A stretch of 64,000 nt of DNA, from contig NC_133297.1 in the NCBI RefSeq assembly GCF_005239225.2, positions 2,302,392 to 2,366,391 of the forward strand, read 5' to 3'. The position numbers were made by a program, and so were the translations under genes. The first letter of the stretch is position 1; each line of letters starts with the position of its first letter. Shown here in pieces: positions 37,743 to 51,187 of this stretch. The notes under the pieces are model-generated. The model saw nothing but the letters and a program-made list of their open reading frames with translations, made no database searches and was not told where the DNA came from. This stretch comes from Populus alba (taxonomy: Eukaryota > Streptophyta > Magnoliopsida > Malpighiales > Salicaceae).

Positions 37743-38399
37743 AGTTATTATAAGAAAAAACATGATTAGATTGTATTTTTATATTTTTATTACACAGTAT
37801 AATTATATTATTACTATTGATAAAAAAAAAAAAAAAAACATTAAGCTTTGCTCTATAGCTTTTTAGTTTTCGACTTAATTTTTAAATAATTAATTACATC
37901 ATTTTCCTCGGTATGTAAAATACTTTGCCTTCAATGGAGGTGTTTTTTTGACTTTTATATTTAGTTATTTGATAGTTCTTACAAGATAATTTCATAAATA
38001 AATAAATAAAAAAAAAGTCTAGAAGTGCATGAACAATATCCATGGGTTCGGATAGCATGTGTAACGTTGTTTAGTAGTCAAAAACCTTACTTTCCAAAAG
38101 GCGGCAACTAAATTGTCTCAATGTTCCCTCCACGTTTAGGCATTGCATGCGGCATAATTGTTTACGGAATGACACATGTAACCTTTTATTTTGTTTTTCT
38201 TTTACCCTTTCTCATACTTGATTTTCAAGCTAGCCTTAAAAAAATTCAAATCAACCCTTAAGATTTCTTGTTCTAAAGATTCGGTTCATGTTCTCTTTAT
38301 TGCAGTTTTTTTATTTAGAATAATTTTTAAAATTAAGTATTTTTTCAATTTCATCCCTATTCTCTTTATTATAATTTTGTTTATTTTGAATAATTTATG

Positions 38400-39500
38400 A
38401 AGTTAAGGATTTTTTTAAAATTTCATCCCTAATAGATATTTTCATTTGTTAGAATTGGTTTACATTCTTTTGATTATTATTTATTTTATTTTAGATATTT
38501 TTTTGCTTTTTCATCATTCTTGAGTTTTTTCTATCAACTCTAATACTTTTTATTATATTTTATTACAAGATTTTTTTAGATTAATTTATTATTATTATTA
38601 TTTCATCTTCCAACATTTAATTAGTCATTTATTTATCTTCTTGGTTAGATCTAAATCTAGAATTTAATGGGATTGCAAGTTTAAAAGATTAATCTCGATT
38701 TGTAAAATTGACACGAGTTTTTTTTTTTTTTTTTTTTTATCTTTTTTTTCCATCACCCAACATTTTTTTCGTCACTTTCCATGAGGTTGTTTAGTCATTT
38801 TGAAAATAGTATGAGTTGTTTTGGTTTTTGTTTTTTTTTCTTTGTTAAATCCACCTTTTCTTAATGAATTTTATCTTTGAATTAAATTAAATTAATTAAT
38901 TTCATTCTCCAATATTTAATTTTTCATGTGTTAAACTTATGGTTGAACTTGGATTGAGAATTTAATGAATTGCAAGTTTGAGAGTTTAACCCGACTTTAT
39001 GAAGTTCACTCGGGCTTGCTTGAGTTTTTTTTTTTTTTTTTTGCGATTTCATCCGTTTAACACTTTTTTTATTTGCTTTTTATGGTATTTATCTTTCTTT
39101 TTAAAATAAAAAAGGTTGCCTTAAGTATTTTTTTTAGATCTTTGTTAAATTTAGCTTTTTTTAAATGAATTTTTTTTAATTAAATTAAATTTATTGATTT
39201 CATCCCCCAACATTTAATTTGACGAGTGTTGAAATTTTTTGTTTAGCTCAGGTATGCAATTTAATGGGTTATAAATTTAAAAGACTAACCCGGGTTTATA
39301 AAATTCACTTGGGCTTGATTGATTTTTTTTTTTGTAGTTTCATCTACCAATATTTTATTTTATTTATTTATTTACTTTCTATGAGATTTTTTTATGGTTT
39401 TGAAAATAACAAAGGTCAACTCGGATTTTTTTTCCTGATCTTTGTTGAATCTAGCTTTTTTGAAAAGAATTTTATTTTTTAATTAAATTAAATTAATTGC
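38400..39500. repeat. Diverged satellite-like tandem repeat, ~290-bp unit (right copy)
   Basis: This is the counterpart of 32950-34070, with the same GAATTTAATG-ATTGCAAGTTT and TTTATAAAATTCACTTGGGCTT segments. Several long T runs differ in length between the copies. Confidence 0.6.
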
Positions 39501-40606
39501 ATTACAGTAAGCATGAGATTCTTGATTCATGGTTTTTTTTGTTTTTATTTGCTTTTTGAGTCATTATTTTAACAGTATGTGCGGTTTTTTAAATATAAAA
39601 ACCTTAATTTTTTTTATTATTTCTTTTAAAATATTAATATTACATGAATATTTTTTTATACTATTAATAAATTAACTCAGCCCACAGCATTCAGCGTGAC
39701 ATTTATCTAGTTTTAGCGCACATGGTTTCCTTCACATCCTTTAGCACATGCATGATTAATCTCCACTTCAGATGAATAACCAGCTGGACTCGGCAGATTT
39801 GAGTCACGACGGCTTATATGGCTTCAGCTTTTCCATTGACTTCAAAAGAAGGAAGGGGAAAAGTAAGGGGTGGAAATAGATTTATTAGCATATTATTGGG
39901 TATTGTGATTGTTACTGTGGTTATAATTTGAAAATATAGATTTTTAAAAAAAATTATAAATTATAGTTTTTTTATAATGAATATTGAATTTATAGTGTCT
40001 TAATTACTCAAACATTTTTAAATTTATAGTCAGGGCAAAATATAATTTAACTGCAACAAATCCTTTACCTTCTCAATTATAATTATGCTTAGAAGAAGTG
40101 ATTTAGTAATGAACATGCGAGTGTGATATCAACAACTAATCTATTATGAGACGAGGAAACACCTCAAGGCAGCAAACCCTAGTTCATCAGAAGGCACTCT
40201 TTACTCAGTATGTCATTGCCCTAAGCTCTTTAACCAGAGTAGCAACTCACCTTATTATTCTATTCTTTTTCGGTAGTTTGCAAGGGGGGAACTCCACCAC
40301 AGAAATATACGAGGAATGTTGGCTTCGTGAATCAGTGGATTTACATTTCACAAAATCTACTTGTTTCCACAGGAGACTCCAAAGTAAGTGTTGCAAATAA
40401 AATTACTGTACACCTCAAAGCTCAAACCCCCTGGCTCCCACGTTTATTCTTTTAGGATGAAGAAAGCATTGCCTCTTTGGAAACCTCAAAGCCAAGGCTT
40501 GACACCTAATTTGAATCTTGCACATTCACACAAGCAATCTCGCCTCTAGGTTGTCAGTGAGAACTGTTATGATCATGAACTGCGTATGCATTTCATTGGA
40601 GAGCTG

Positions 40607-43600
40607 TTACAGTCTTGAACGGCGTATGCATTTCATTGGATTAAATGGAGCATACCTTCGGGTGGGATTAAATGGGTGTCTGCTCAAGGAAGCTGAAGAC
40701 CTTAAATCCCAACCTTCAACATTCTTGGGAATGCAGACGTCGAAAAGGATTTGACCAAGAACTCCATCCGGATTGATAGTTGGAGGGGTTTGCAGATGAA
40801 CCAAATTCTCCTTGTGCTCATCTTGCAACGACCCAACATCTCTACCCTCATAATACTCTACTGAGCTTGGCATAAAGAAATGATCACTTGGTGCAATACT
40901 AACTCCCCGAAAACTATGGTGTGGATTGGCAGCTGCTTTCCTCAGGTCACTGATTGGCTCAGATATCTCATCATGTGTCCCCTCAAAGCCCATCCTTTCT
41001 CCTTCAAGTCGTTGAATTCTTTGGGAATAAATTGCAGCTGCCTTACCAAGGAGCTCAGTCACAGCAGCGTTGTAGTCAACAGGATAGGATCGATAATGAC
41101 CTACAGTAATTCATATGGAGAGAATTGGAATATGCTAGTGCAAAGGAGAAGAGAAGCATAGCGGCAATCTAAGAACTCTTAAAAGGCTGGTGATCAAAAT
41201 TTCAAACATCAAGTATCAAGATGGTAAATAAAGATTGGCAATCAAACTAACACATCAAGTTTTAACATAGTAAACCTTTACTTGGTAGCCACATTCAATT
41301 ATAACTAAATTATGCAATTCTGTAAAAAGACAGCACTTGCTCCAATAACAGAATATACATTAATTTTATGTTGATTGTGTAGCATATAAAATTAGACAAA
41401 GGAGCTTGTCCATCACAACATTGACTTTAATGGGAATCCAAGGGGTTTTCAAAAGTTTTACCACACGTGAAAAAGATACAAGTGGCATAACCCAGAGCAT
41501 CAAGCTACGGAGACTCCCTCCACCCACATATACACAGGACCCACCATGACAATTATTCATGGATCCAACATTTATGTGAGAGAGAAGAGTGCAAATCCAG
41601 TATACTAAATAATTCCTCCTCCCAGGCTACAAATGCTTGAGACCAAATTATGCATCCTAATGCATGGGTGCCTAAAACAAGAGAAAACAAATGACACAAC
41701 CCCCTTTGGTTTTAATACGTGAGTGCTATTCAGAGCAGCGCGCCATAATAGTTTCAGCAGTAACATGGCATGTAATATGGTCCTGGTTGAACATAGTAAT
41801 CGTAGTTAGAAACAGACCTACATGCGGAGAGTCATTCATTTTCAGAAGCTTTACATCACCACCAAGTTCTTTTAGTCTTTGAGCGAAATTGCAAATGACT
41901 TGATAAGGAGCAAGATCATCATTCTCTGAGCACAAAATTAGATATGGACCCCCCATGCTCTGCAATAAAATGATGCTCAATTTAAATAGAGAGAAAACAA
42001 CAGCAGCGCAGCATATTTATAGAAACATGCTATTATGTACTTACAACAGAGGAGTAGAGAGTCTGCCAATACTCAGCACGCTGTGATTCAAATCTGTTGA
42101 GGAAGAGAGCATCAAGACTGCTACTAATTCCATTTGTCATCCAAGACAGCATTCTTGGTGGATGAGACATTTTGAGAACAGATGGGTGAACAACAAATCG
42201 TCTCCCCATATCACTCGTAAAATCCACTGGACTAGAATCATAGATATGGCCTGAGATACAATCTCTGACCAGCTGATGGTCATCCTATTGATGGAGAAAA
42301 GGAAAAAAAGTACCAAAACAAGACAGAAATAGAAATGAGCGTGATGTGCATAAATTATTAGTGAAACATGTAGCTTTGACCACATATACAAAGAGGACAT
42401 CAAATTCGTGCAGAAAAATGGCATACCGGATTTAGTTGTACTTCACACTTTCCCTCAATGATCTGATATGGAAAAAGAAAACGAATTCACTCATCCACAC
42501 AAACTGCCTGGGTTGCTTCTTACTCAAACAGAGGCGATATTATCCATCACTGACAGTTACCCAAAGGTATATGAGGTAGTTTACCTGGAGAACCTTGTAC
42601 ATGCAAGCTTTGGGACCACCAGAAAAGGATGCAAGGACTATAGGGCATGGCCTTATCTTTAGCTCCTACACATAAAAAAAAATGAAGCAAGCAAATTACA
42701 AGACAATTAAACTCAAAAGACTTTGAGCTAGAGTAGTACAAAAGTTGTGGTTTAGTCCTCAGGGAGAGTGCCATATTTCAATCCATGATCAAATGCTTTG
42801 GCAAGTAAAAGGATATGTGTAGTACAAAGGCAACACGAGATCTCATTCAAAATTCTGTGAGGCAGGTGAAGTGGCACTAGATCATAGCCGTATAAAATCT
42901 AACAGGTATATTAAATAAATGCATCAGAGAAAGATTTTAAGTAGAATTACACTGACCTCAAGAAGTCCGTTGAGCATGTCAAATGCTAAAGTTTCAGCCT
43001 TCTCCGGAAAGAACCTGTGCAGCAGTAACATGCAGAAATCAAACCACTGATAAAACACAATCACCAATGTCAAAGTCATGAAACTTGCAAGTAAATGCGA
43101 GAAATGCACATAATTCCCATTTACAGTAAGTGTCGATATCCCGTGAAGTAATCAGCACAATATATGGAAACTGTTTCAGGAAAAAACTGAAAATCTAGCT
43201 TGGTCACCTAGGCCTGCACTTCTAAATTATTCCTATCATCTATTCATGTTAAATGCACAATGAATTCGAATCCTTTGATAAAGAATCTATCCATTCCTAG
43301 TATACAAATCAAACAGGCTTAGGTTGCTTTTCAATCTGCACCTGTTTCAACAACCAGATCCCATCTAATACTTTTAGATAAAGCTATCATCCGTTATCAG
43401 AGATGTTATGACCCATAAAGAAGGACAAAAAACTTGACTCACTTCATCTTCAACTCCACCTATCTAGCTAAGCTGTTTTCCATTTCTAACCTGATACTTC
43501 AACATACAACGTAACAAAATTCATCAAAAACTACAATTAAGCATCATCCAAAAACACACGAGCACCAATCAAGAAAAAAAATTCAACCCAAACCCTTGTT

Positions 43601-43903
43601 TCAGCATATCCAGCAACCAAACCCAAGACACCGAAATCTTGAAAACCCAGTCAAATCCAATCAAGCCCAGAAACCAATTCTTAACCAAGACAAAAAAAAA
43701 ACGATTCAAAGGGGAAAAAAACAAACTTACATATTGAAGAACTGGGAGTGACAAATAAGGGAATTCCAACCAAGAGACCCATAAAGGTCAACATAAGTTT
43801 TCACATGTCTTTCTCGACTAGACATCCAAGGGAAAACCACCACTATCCCTTCTCTATTCATTTCCCTCCTCCCCCAATAGCACTTACCTCCAAATCCCCA
43901 CAT
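40607..43903 (-). CDS. DUF829/TMEM53-like alpha/beta-hydrolase, seven exons, 407 aa
   Basis: It resembles Arabidopsis At3g19970-type proteins; the biochemical role in plants is not settled. Exons (minus) are 43903-43731, 43014-42957, 42665-42585, 42462-42427, 42284-42045, 41959-41818 and 41100-40607, GT-AG throughout with matching phases. The start MWGFGGKCYWGRRE matches the usual family start; upstream in-frame sequence has no ATG. The core reads GIVVVFPWMSS, YGSLGWNSLICHSQF, PCPIVLASFSGGPKACMYK (candidate nucleophile Ser92), DFTSDMGRRFVVHPSVL, FESQRAEYWQTLYSSV, PYLILCSENDDLAPY (acid ~210-211) and NDSPHVGHYRSYPVDY (His ~242 or 245). The ~120-residue tail (YSQRIQRLEG... INPDGVLGQILFDVCIPKN) is plant-type and unassigned. 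The final 232 nt are duplicated at 34738-34969. Confidence 0.9.
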
Positions 43904-43989
43904 TTTCTTCCTCCCCCCTCCAGAAACAGCTTTCCAGCTCTTTATCAATGGACTTTGATGATTACTGTGCCCAGCTAATTAGCTTTTAG

Positions 43990-45424
43990 GAAACAGAGAA
44001 TTAAAGACAGCAAAGATCCAATCTAAGAGAAACAAAAGTAGACGTAATCATAAGGTTCTGTAAGTTGTCTCCACACTGATACTTTCTTTACCTTCTCTTT
44101 CTTCCTTTCTACTTGCAACTTTCAAATAATGCTCGGAGATATGGAAGGGTAGACGGCGTACCCTGTATATTCCGCTATCTCTTTTATCTGAAACTGCCAG
44201 ATGTCACATTAATTCTTTTGCCACGTTTTCAATCTGGTACTTTGATATTACTGATATACCCTTGTGTTGTGTGGTGTCAATTTATAATTGGTTGGGGCGG
44301 GTATATTTGTAAAAATGATGTTATTAAAACTGATCTAGCCTCCTCGATAAACTTAAAAGGAAATTAAATAAGAATTTATCCAATCAAATACTAGCAATAA
44401 GATCTAATTTGAATTAATTTTTTTAAAAATAATATTGTTTTAAAATTTTTAAATATAGAAACAATATAGTTTTAATTTACCTTGATCAACAATTTCAGCT
44501 TACCATCCAAATTTCAATGGGTTTTTAAAATCTAAAAACTACTTCAATTATCAATCTCATCCATGATTTTAATTGTAAACTCCAATAAATTTAATAAATT
44601 TCTTGTTAAGCTGTGCCCGGGAAAATTATGTACAAGCAGGCGGCCGCATAATATTTGAGAGTTTGGAAACCTGGTTTGGTAATTGATTTGGTCTAAAGTC
44701 TAAATTATAGTTTTTTTCCTGATTACTGGATTTTAATCGGGTCATTTGGGTCAATTTTGTTTTTTTTTATAAATCAAAACAATATTATTTTGATAAAAAC
44801 AAAAAAAATAGAGTCAATTGTTTACAATCAAGTTTTTAACCGGGTTAACTGATCAGACAATCCCATGTTGTGATTTCTTTTATTTTTTTTTAAACTTGAC
44901 CGGATTTTAATTTAAGCTTAACTAAATTTTAAGTCGGGTTTCGAAACTATGATTCGAAGACGTGATCATAGCCCATCCAATTGGTGAGAGGGTGAGGGTG
45001 GAAGCAGTCTGGTGTTGCCATATAATTGATCTAACGAAACGAAAAAACAGCTTGTTTGTTATTTGAGATTTTACCAATTCTGCAAACTACATTGCTCTTG
45101 TTCCTTACTATATTTAAGGATTTGAGACGCGGTGGGCCGTGGAGAAAGAGTGCACGGCTCGCAAGAGACATGTTTTTTTGTTAAAAAGACGCGATATACG
45201 CCTGAAATTTGGTTCGGGATCCTCTCGGAAAATGATCTCGGTTGTTGAGTTGCCAGTTTTCCCTAATGTCAACGAGTCATTAATTTTTTTTTATGCTAAT
45301 TTGCTTAGGTTTGATGGGCAACGATTAGATTAGAGCTTGTTTTTAATGTCTTAATCCTTTATTTATATATATATATATATATAGATCGTTTTGATATGTT
45401 TATAACAAATAATTTTTTAAAATT

Positions 45425-45458
<34 letters not shown>

Positions 45459-45804
45459 AATATAAAAAAATCAAAATTTTTAAAAATTATAATTTTAAAT
45501 TCAAATACGTTACAATCAAGCTCTTAATCAAATCTTGAAATGTTACTTTTGAAACAATTTTTGAGCAATATTTGCTGAACCCAGCAAATAGATTAAAAAA
45601 AAAAAACCGCCCTTGGATGATGGGGTCTTCTGAATAGTTTGACAACCGGTTGTGTGTGGTTTGATTCAAATTTAAAATAATATTTTTTATTTTTAAATTT
45701 AGTATATTAAAATATCTAAAAATATTAATTTTAAAAAACCATATTTATCTTAAACAGCCAAGTCAACCAAATCTATCTCCTACAAGGACAAGTCATACAT
45801 GCAT

Positions 45805-45874
<70 letters not shown>

Positions 45875-47371
45875 TCCTTGTGAAGTGAAAATATATACCT
45901 ATGACTTTATCATCCATACTCGCTAATAATCCTTAATTTCAAACACTTATCCCCTAACTAGACTTTGAAGCAGGAGGTGGCAAAGGAAAGAATTGATACG
46001 TTTGTCACTCGCTCGATGCAAGTTGGCAGCCACCACGAGCCTTTTGTTCAGTTTTTTCACCTCTCCTACTATCTTTTGATGCCTGCACCCATTCGGTCTT
46101 AGGCTCGTATTCCCTCTTCTGTTCACCTAATCATTCTAGAGTTTCTATTAAACTAAATCTTTATTTAATAATGCAGTTTAATTTATTTTTAAAAATATTT
46201 TTTACCTAAAAGATCATTAATTTAATGATTTTCAAGTGTTTTTATTAATTTTAATTTGTTAATGCCACCAGTAAAAAAATTCAAAACAATTATTTTTAAT
46301 TGAAAAATACATTTATAAAAACATTATACATTGCACAACAACACAAGCAATAACAAATTTGTCTCGTATCATTATTCTTCATCATTCTCCATCTCATTGT
46401 AATGTTTTTTTCAACCTTGTCAAAATCAATCAACTAGATTTATTTTAATTATTATTACTATGGTGTTCAATCCAGTTTATGTATATATTAACTAATTTCA
46501 CAAGATTTAAAATTAACAATTATATAAATCTCTAATAATTTTAAAATTTATAAGACTCATACTAATAATTTCTATAAAACATACTTAAAATCTAACTTTA
46601 ACTAATCAAGCTTTACCTTACAAGAATAATTAGCTAGACTTTCTTCAACTTCCATTTGATGGTCCTTCATGTCGTGTTTACCAATACGAGGAGTGGGAAA
46701 CGCGATGAAGGAAAATAAAATAGGTGACAAAACAACAATGTCCTTGGTCCTTGAAAACATGACTTTCATTCTTCTAACCTTTTATTATATATTTTAAAAG
46801 TTTGTGGGCGTAGTTCAAATCCCAAAATAAAAAAATAAAGAAAAAAAAAAAAAAAAACCTTGCTAGAAGGCCACCAGGAAATCCCTGCTAACAAAGTTCA
46901 TTCAAGTGCATCTTCCTTGGGTACATAAAAAATTCCAGCATATGGAAAAGCTATATCTAGTTAAATTATAAATCACATAAATAATATAGTTTAGCAGGTC
47001 AACATCACGGGCAACACAAGGGTTAATTATCCCTCTCTCTTTCTCTAGAAGTTAGCTTATCAGTAATAAAATTCATGACTATGACTTGTCAGCTACTACA
47101 ATACCTCTTGAAAAGTCTATTATGTTCAAATGTGAACGCACATCTTCAACAAACTAGTTTAATTTTCAAAAAGAATTTATGCCTTTGTTTTTTTTTTTTT
47201 TTGAATTTTAATTTCAAAGCAATGACAACTCTTGACTAGTCAAGGGAAAAAAAAATACAAAAACCAATCTAATTGTGTTTGTGTTAGAAAAAATAACAAA
47301 CCTAGAAAATACCACATGGATAGTCTCAATGTAATCATCAAGTAATTTCTTATATCAATTTTATTTTAAAA
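43990..47371. other. Intergenic DNA with microsatellites and repeat relics
   Basis: The left end is the DUF829 promoter. Relics of a GGTT/CGGG-type dispersed repeat occur at 44640-44960 and 45650-45790. Short (TA)n tracts lie at 45366-45383 and 45434-45452 and a long one at 45804. There is no supported coding sequence. Confidence 0.5.
45804..45872. repeat. Long (TA)n microsatellite
   Basis: About 69 bp of alternating T and A with one phase break (ATTAT near 45828). Such a tract is prone to length polymorphism and assembly error. Confidence 0.95.
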
Positions 47372-50300
47372 TTTTTTAAAACTCTCAATCGAAAAATTTT
47401 GTTCATTTTTAAGATATTATGCCCAAGTTTGCATTCAAGTTACATCGGGAAATGATGTCATTTTATAAAATTTAATGTTTTTTAACTATTTAAACAAAAG
47501 TTCTTGATTGAAAAATTAACATAGTTAAGTAATTAAATTGATAAAAAAAAAGTTTTAAGTAGAAAATTGATATTATTTCGATAATATGATGGTGTATTAT
47601 TCTCTAATTTAATTTAATTAATGATCGCATATTTTTGTAGCTTAAATTTTGATATGACTAAATATTTTGTATTTGAAAATGTAATTATGATTGCTTTTTA
47701 AAGTATTTTTTATTTAAAAATATATTAAAATAAAATTTTATTTTTATTTTCTAAAATTTTTTTCTTACATGAGTATATAGTTCACTAGGAAAAAGAGTCG
47801 TTGCCCCTAACAGTATTAATTAATTAATATTCAGGGCTACGCAGCTATGGAAACAAAGGAGTTATCATACTGAAGTGGTAATATGTAGTGAGCGGTCGTG
47901 CTCCTTGCATGAGCATGGCTCAATTATCCACTCAAACTGGCACTCAGCAAAACTCAATCCAATTGGGGCAAGAGGCGTTTCTCACCTCACACGCAAACTG
48001 GGATACTCAACACACCAGGAACTAGAACTCAATTATATATAATAAATATGTGTTGTTGTTGTTATTTTTTTAATTTCCAGTGAATATTTATAGTAAAATT
48101 AGTTAATGTAAAGTATTTAATAATTGAATTTTTACTATAAAATATACTCACCCTGTATAGTATCATTAAATATTCTATGAACAACTATTCACTTACATTA
48201 CTATCTAATTATTTTAATCATCATGATCATGTCACAGCCTTATTATTTGTGTTATAGTCATTGCCCTCAGGGATAGAATTATAAAATTATAATTGAGAGT
48301 GTCATCATAAAAACTATAAAGTTGGAGATCAAATATTTTATATCGTTAGGAACTAAATGCACAACTTTTATGAAAAATTAAAAAATTTAAGGACTAGAAT
48401 TAGATTTTAAAAAAACCTCAAAGACAAAATTCATATATACTATATAGTGCTATAAATATGGTAAATTGTGGCAAATAGTTGATGATGGCCCACGGCGTTA
48501 GGAATTTTTATGCATCTTTATGAACTTGGACCACCTATTGCGCACCTGCCTACTTTTCATGACAAGAGAGACATGTGAAAAAAAAAGAAGATTAATTTTT
48601 AAAATATTTTTTATTTAAAAATATACTAAATAATATCTTTTATATTAAAATATTTTTTAAAAATATAAAAATAATTTAAAACAATTTTTTTAAAAAACAT
48701 TTAATAAAAAAATAAATTTAATCTCAAATCCAAAGTTATAGGAGTTAATGAATATTCCAAGTAAGTCAAAAAAGCATAAACTTCTTTTAATGCTCTGGAA
48801 GTTAACGAACAAATGTTGATGTTTCAAAGTAAAAAATATACAGGTCTAAATCACTAGTAGTTTTATTATGCACAGGCATGCGGACATCCGACAAGCTTGA
48901 GGCCGTCCATTACGGCTATTTAATCATTATTACAAATATTATTATCTATTATTTCATTTATTTATTTATTTTTTAAATTAAATTAATATTATTTTGATTT
49001 TTTCAAAAAAAAAACTTAACAAGTTAATAGTAAACTCTTGAATTTTATCTTTGAATTTTTTAAAACTCTCAATTGAGAATTTTTGTTAATTTTTAAGATA
49101 TTATGCCCAAATTTGCATTAAGTTACGATGTCATTTTATAAAATTTAATGTTTTTTAATGATGTAAACAAAAGTTCTTGATTGAAAAATTAACATGGTTA
49201 AATAGTAAAATTAATAATAAAAAAACAGTTTTAAGTAGAAAATTGATAATTCTCCAATAATTTGATGGTGTATTTGATATTTTCTAATTTAATTTGATTA
49301 ATGATTGCATGTTTTTGTAGCTTAAATTTTGACATGATTAAATGTTTTGTATTTGAAAATGTAGTTATGATTATTTTTTAAAGTATTTTTTATTTAAAAA
49401 TATATTAAAATAATATCTTTTTTTTATATAAGTATTGAGTTCACTAGGCAAAAGAGCCGTTTCCCCTAACGGTATTAATTAATTAATATTCAAGGCTACA
49501 CAACTATGGAAACAAAGGAGTTATCGTACTAAAGTGGTAATATGTAGTTGAGCGGTCGTGCTCCTTGCATAGGCATGGCTCAGTTATCCACTCGAACCAG
49601 CACTCAGCAAAACTCCATCCAATTGGCAAGAGGCGTTGCTTACCTCACACGCAAACTGGGAGACTCAGTACACCAAGAACCAGAACTCAATTATATATAA
49701 ATATGTGTTGTTTTTGTGATTTTTTAATTCCCTATGAATATTTATAGTAAAGTAAGTTAATGTCAAGTATTTAATAACGGATTTTTTACTATAAAATATA
49801 CTCACCTCATATAGTATCATTCAATATTATATGAACAATTATGCACTTACATTACTATCTAATTATTTTAATCATCATGATCATGTCACAGCCTTATTAT
49901 TTGTGTTATACTCATTGCCGTCAGGGGTAAAATTATAAAATTATAACTGAGAGTGTTGTCATAAAAACTATAAAGTTGGAGAGCAAATATTTTATATTTT
50001 TAGGAACTAAATGCATCACTTTTATGAAAAATTAAAAAATTTAATGGCTAGAATTATAATTTTTAAAAACTTCAAAGACAAAATTCATATATATAGTGCT
50101 ATAAAGATGGTAAATTGTGGCAAATAGTTGATGATGGCACGCGCGTTAGCAATTTTTATGCATCTTCATGAACTTGGACCACCTATTGCGCACCTGCCTA
50201 CATTTCATGACAAGAGAGGCATCTGAAAAAAAAAAAATTATTTTTTAAATTATTTTTTATTTAAAAATATATTTTTATATCAATATATTAAAATAATTTG

Positions 50301-50678
50301 AAAAATATAAACATAATTTAAAACAATGTTCTTAAAACAATTTAATAAAAAAATAAATTTAATCTCAAATCCGAAGTTATTGGAGTTAATGAAGATTCCG
50401 AGAAAGTCAACAAAACATAAACTTCTTTTAATGCTCTGGAAATTAACGAACAATTGTTGATGTTTCAAAGTAAAAATATACAGGTCTAAATCACTAGTAG
50501 TTTTATTATGCATAGGCATGCGGACATCCGACAAGCTTGAGGCCGTCCATTACGGCTATTATCCTTAATCATTATTACAAATATTATTATCTATTATTTC
50601 ATTCATTTTTTTTTAAAATTAAATTAATATTGTTTTGATTTTTTATAAAAAAAACTTAACAAGTTAATAGTAAACTCC
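47372..50678. repeat. Tandem duplication of a 1.68-kb noncoding unit
   Basis: Unit 1 (47372-49055) and unit 2 (49056-50678) both start TTTTTTAAAACTCTCAAT and run collinearly. Shared landmarks include GTTCACTAGG (47780/49438), AACAAAGGAGTTATC (47850/49512), GAGCGGTCGTGCTCCTTGCAT, GACCACCTATTGCGCACCTG and CTTGAGGCCGTCCATTACGG. Both end AACAAGTTAATAGTAAACTC. Differences are mostly substitutions and short indels. Neither unit has a convincing ORF. Confidence 0.9.
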
Positions 50679-51187
50679 TGACCAGACCGGATGAGGCCGG
50701 GGTCAACAAAGTCATTTCATTGGATAAGCAAGTTTTTTCTATTTTTCTATGCGCAAGAAAGGGCACATGCAAAAAATTATTTCACGCACGGCAGGGATAT
50801 TTAAACAGCAACATCACGCGCTAATCACACATGATTTTTATACCGCATCAACAGGCATCCTCTTTCGGCCGATAACCTAACCACAAGGGCGCACGTTAGC
50901 CCCGAGTCAGCAAACGCAAAGCTCATTTGCAAGCTACCTAATAAAACCAACCCTCCTGCAGTCATTAAAATTAAACAAAGAAGACAACAATCATTACTTA
51001 CATTAATTCGTCATAATCAAGTCCCGATCCACTCTCATCACCGCCCTCCACCCCGGCAGCAAGCGCACGATAGCACTGACTCATCACCGCCCTTCGTGAT
51101 CACAGCGATCTATCGATGTATGTAATGCAATAAAGAAGAATTTGATAGAGAAATTAGTGGATATTATGGTGGGATGAGGAGGAGGAA
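50679..51187 (+). promoter_or_regulatory. 5' region of the PAN/Apple-like gene, with upstream ATGs
   Basis: This is the promoter/leader of the next gene. Two upstream ATGs precede the main start: ATGGTGGGATGA (51167, encoding MVG) and ATGAGGAGG... from 51175, which runs past the main ATG before stopping. If transcribed they would lower initiation at 51188. Confidence 0.4.

Larger units (their letters stand above)
34974..40839. repeat. Right copy of the ~5.56-kb tandem duplication
   Basis: This copy pairs with 29412-34973. It retains about 340 bp (40214-40554) missing from the left copy and ends inside the last exon of the intact DUF829 gene at the shared ACCCAACAT. The unit therefore ran from B3 downstream flank through B3 into the neighbouring gene's 3' end. 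Confidence 0.9.
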
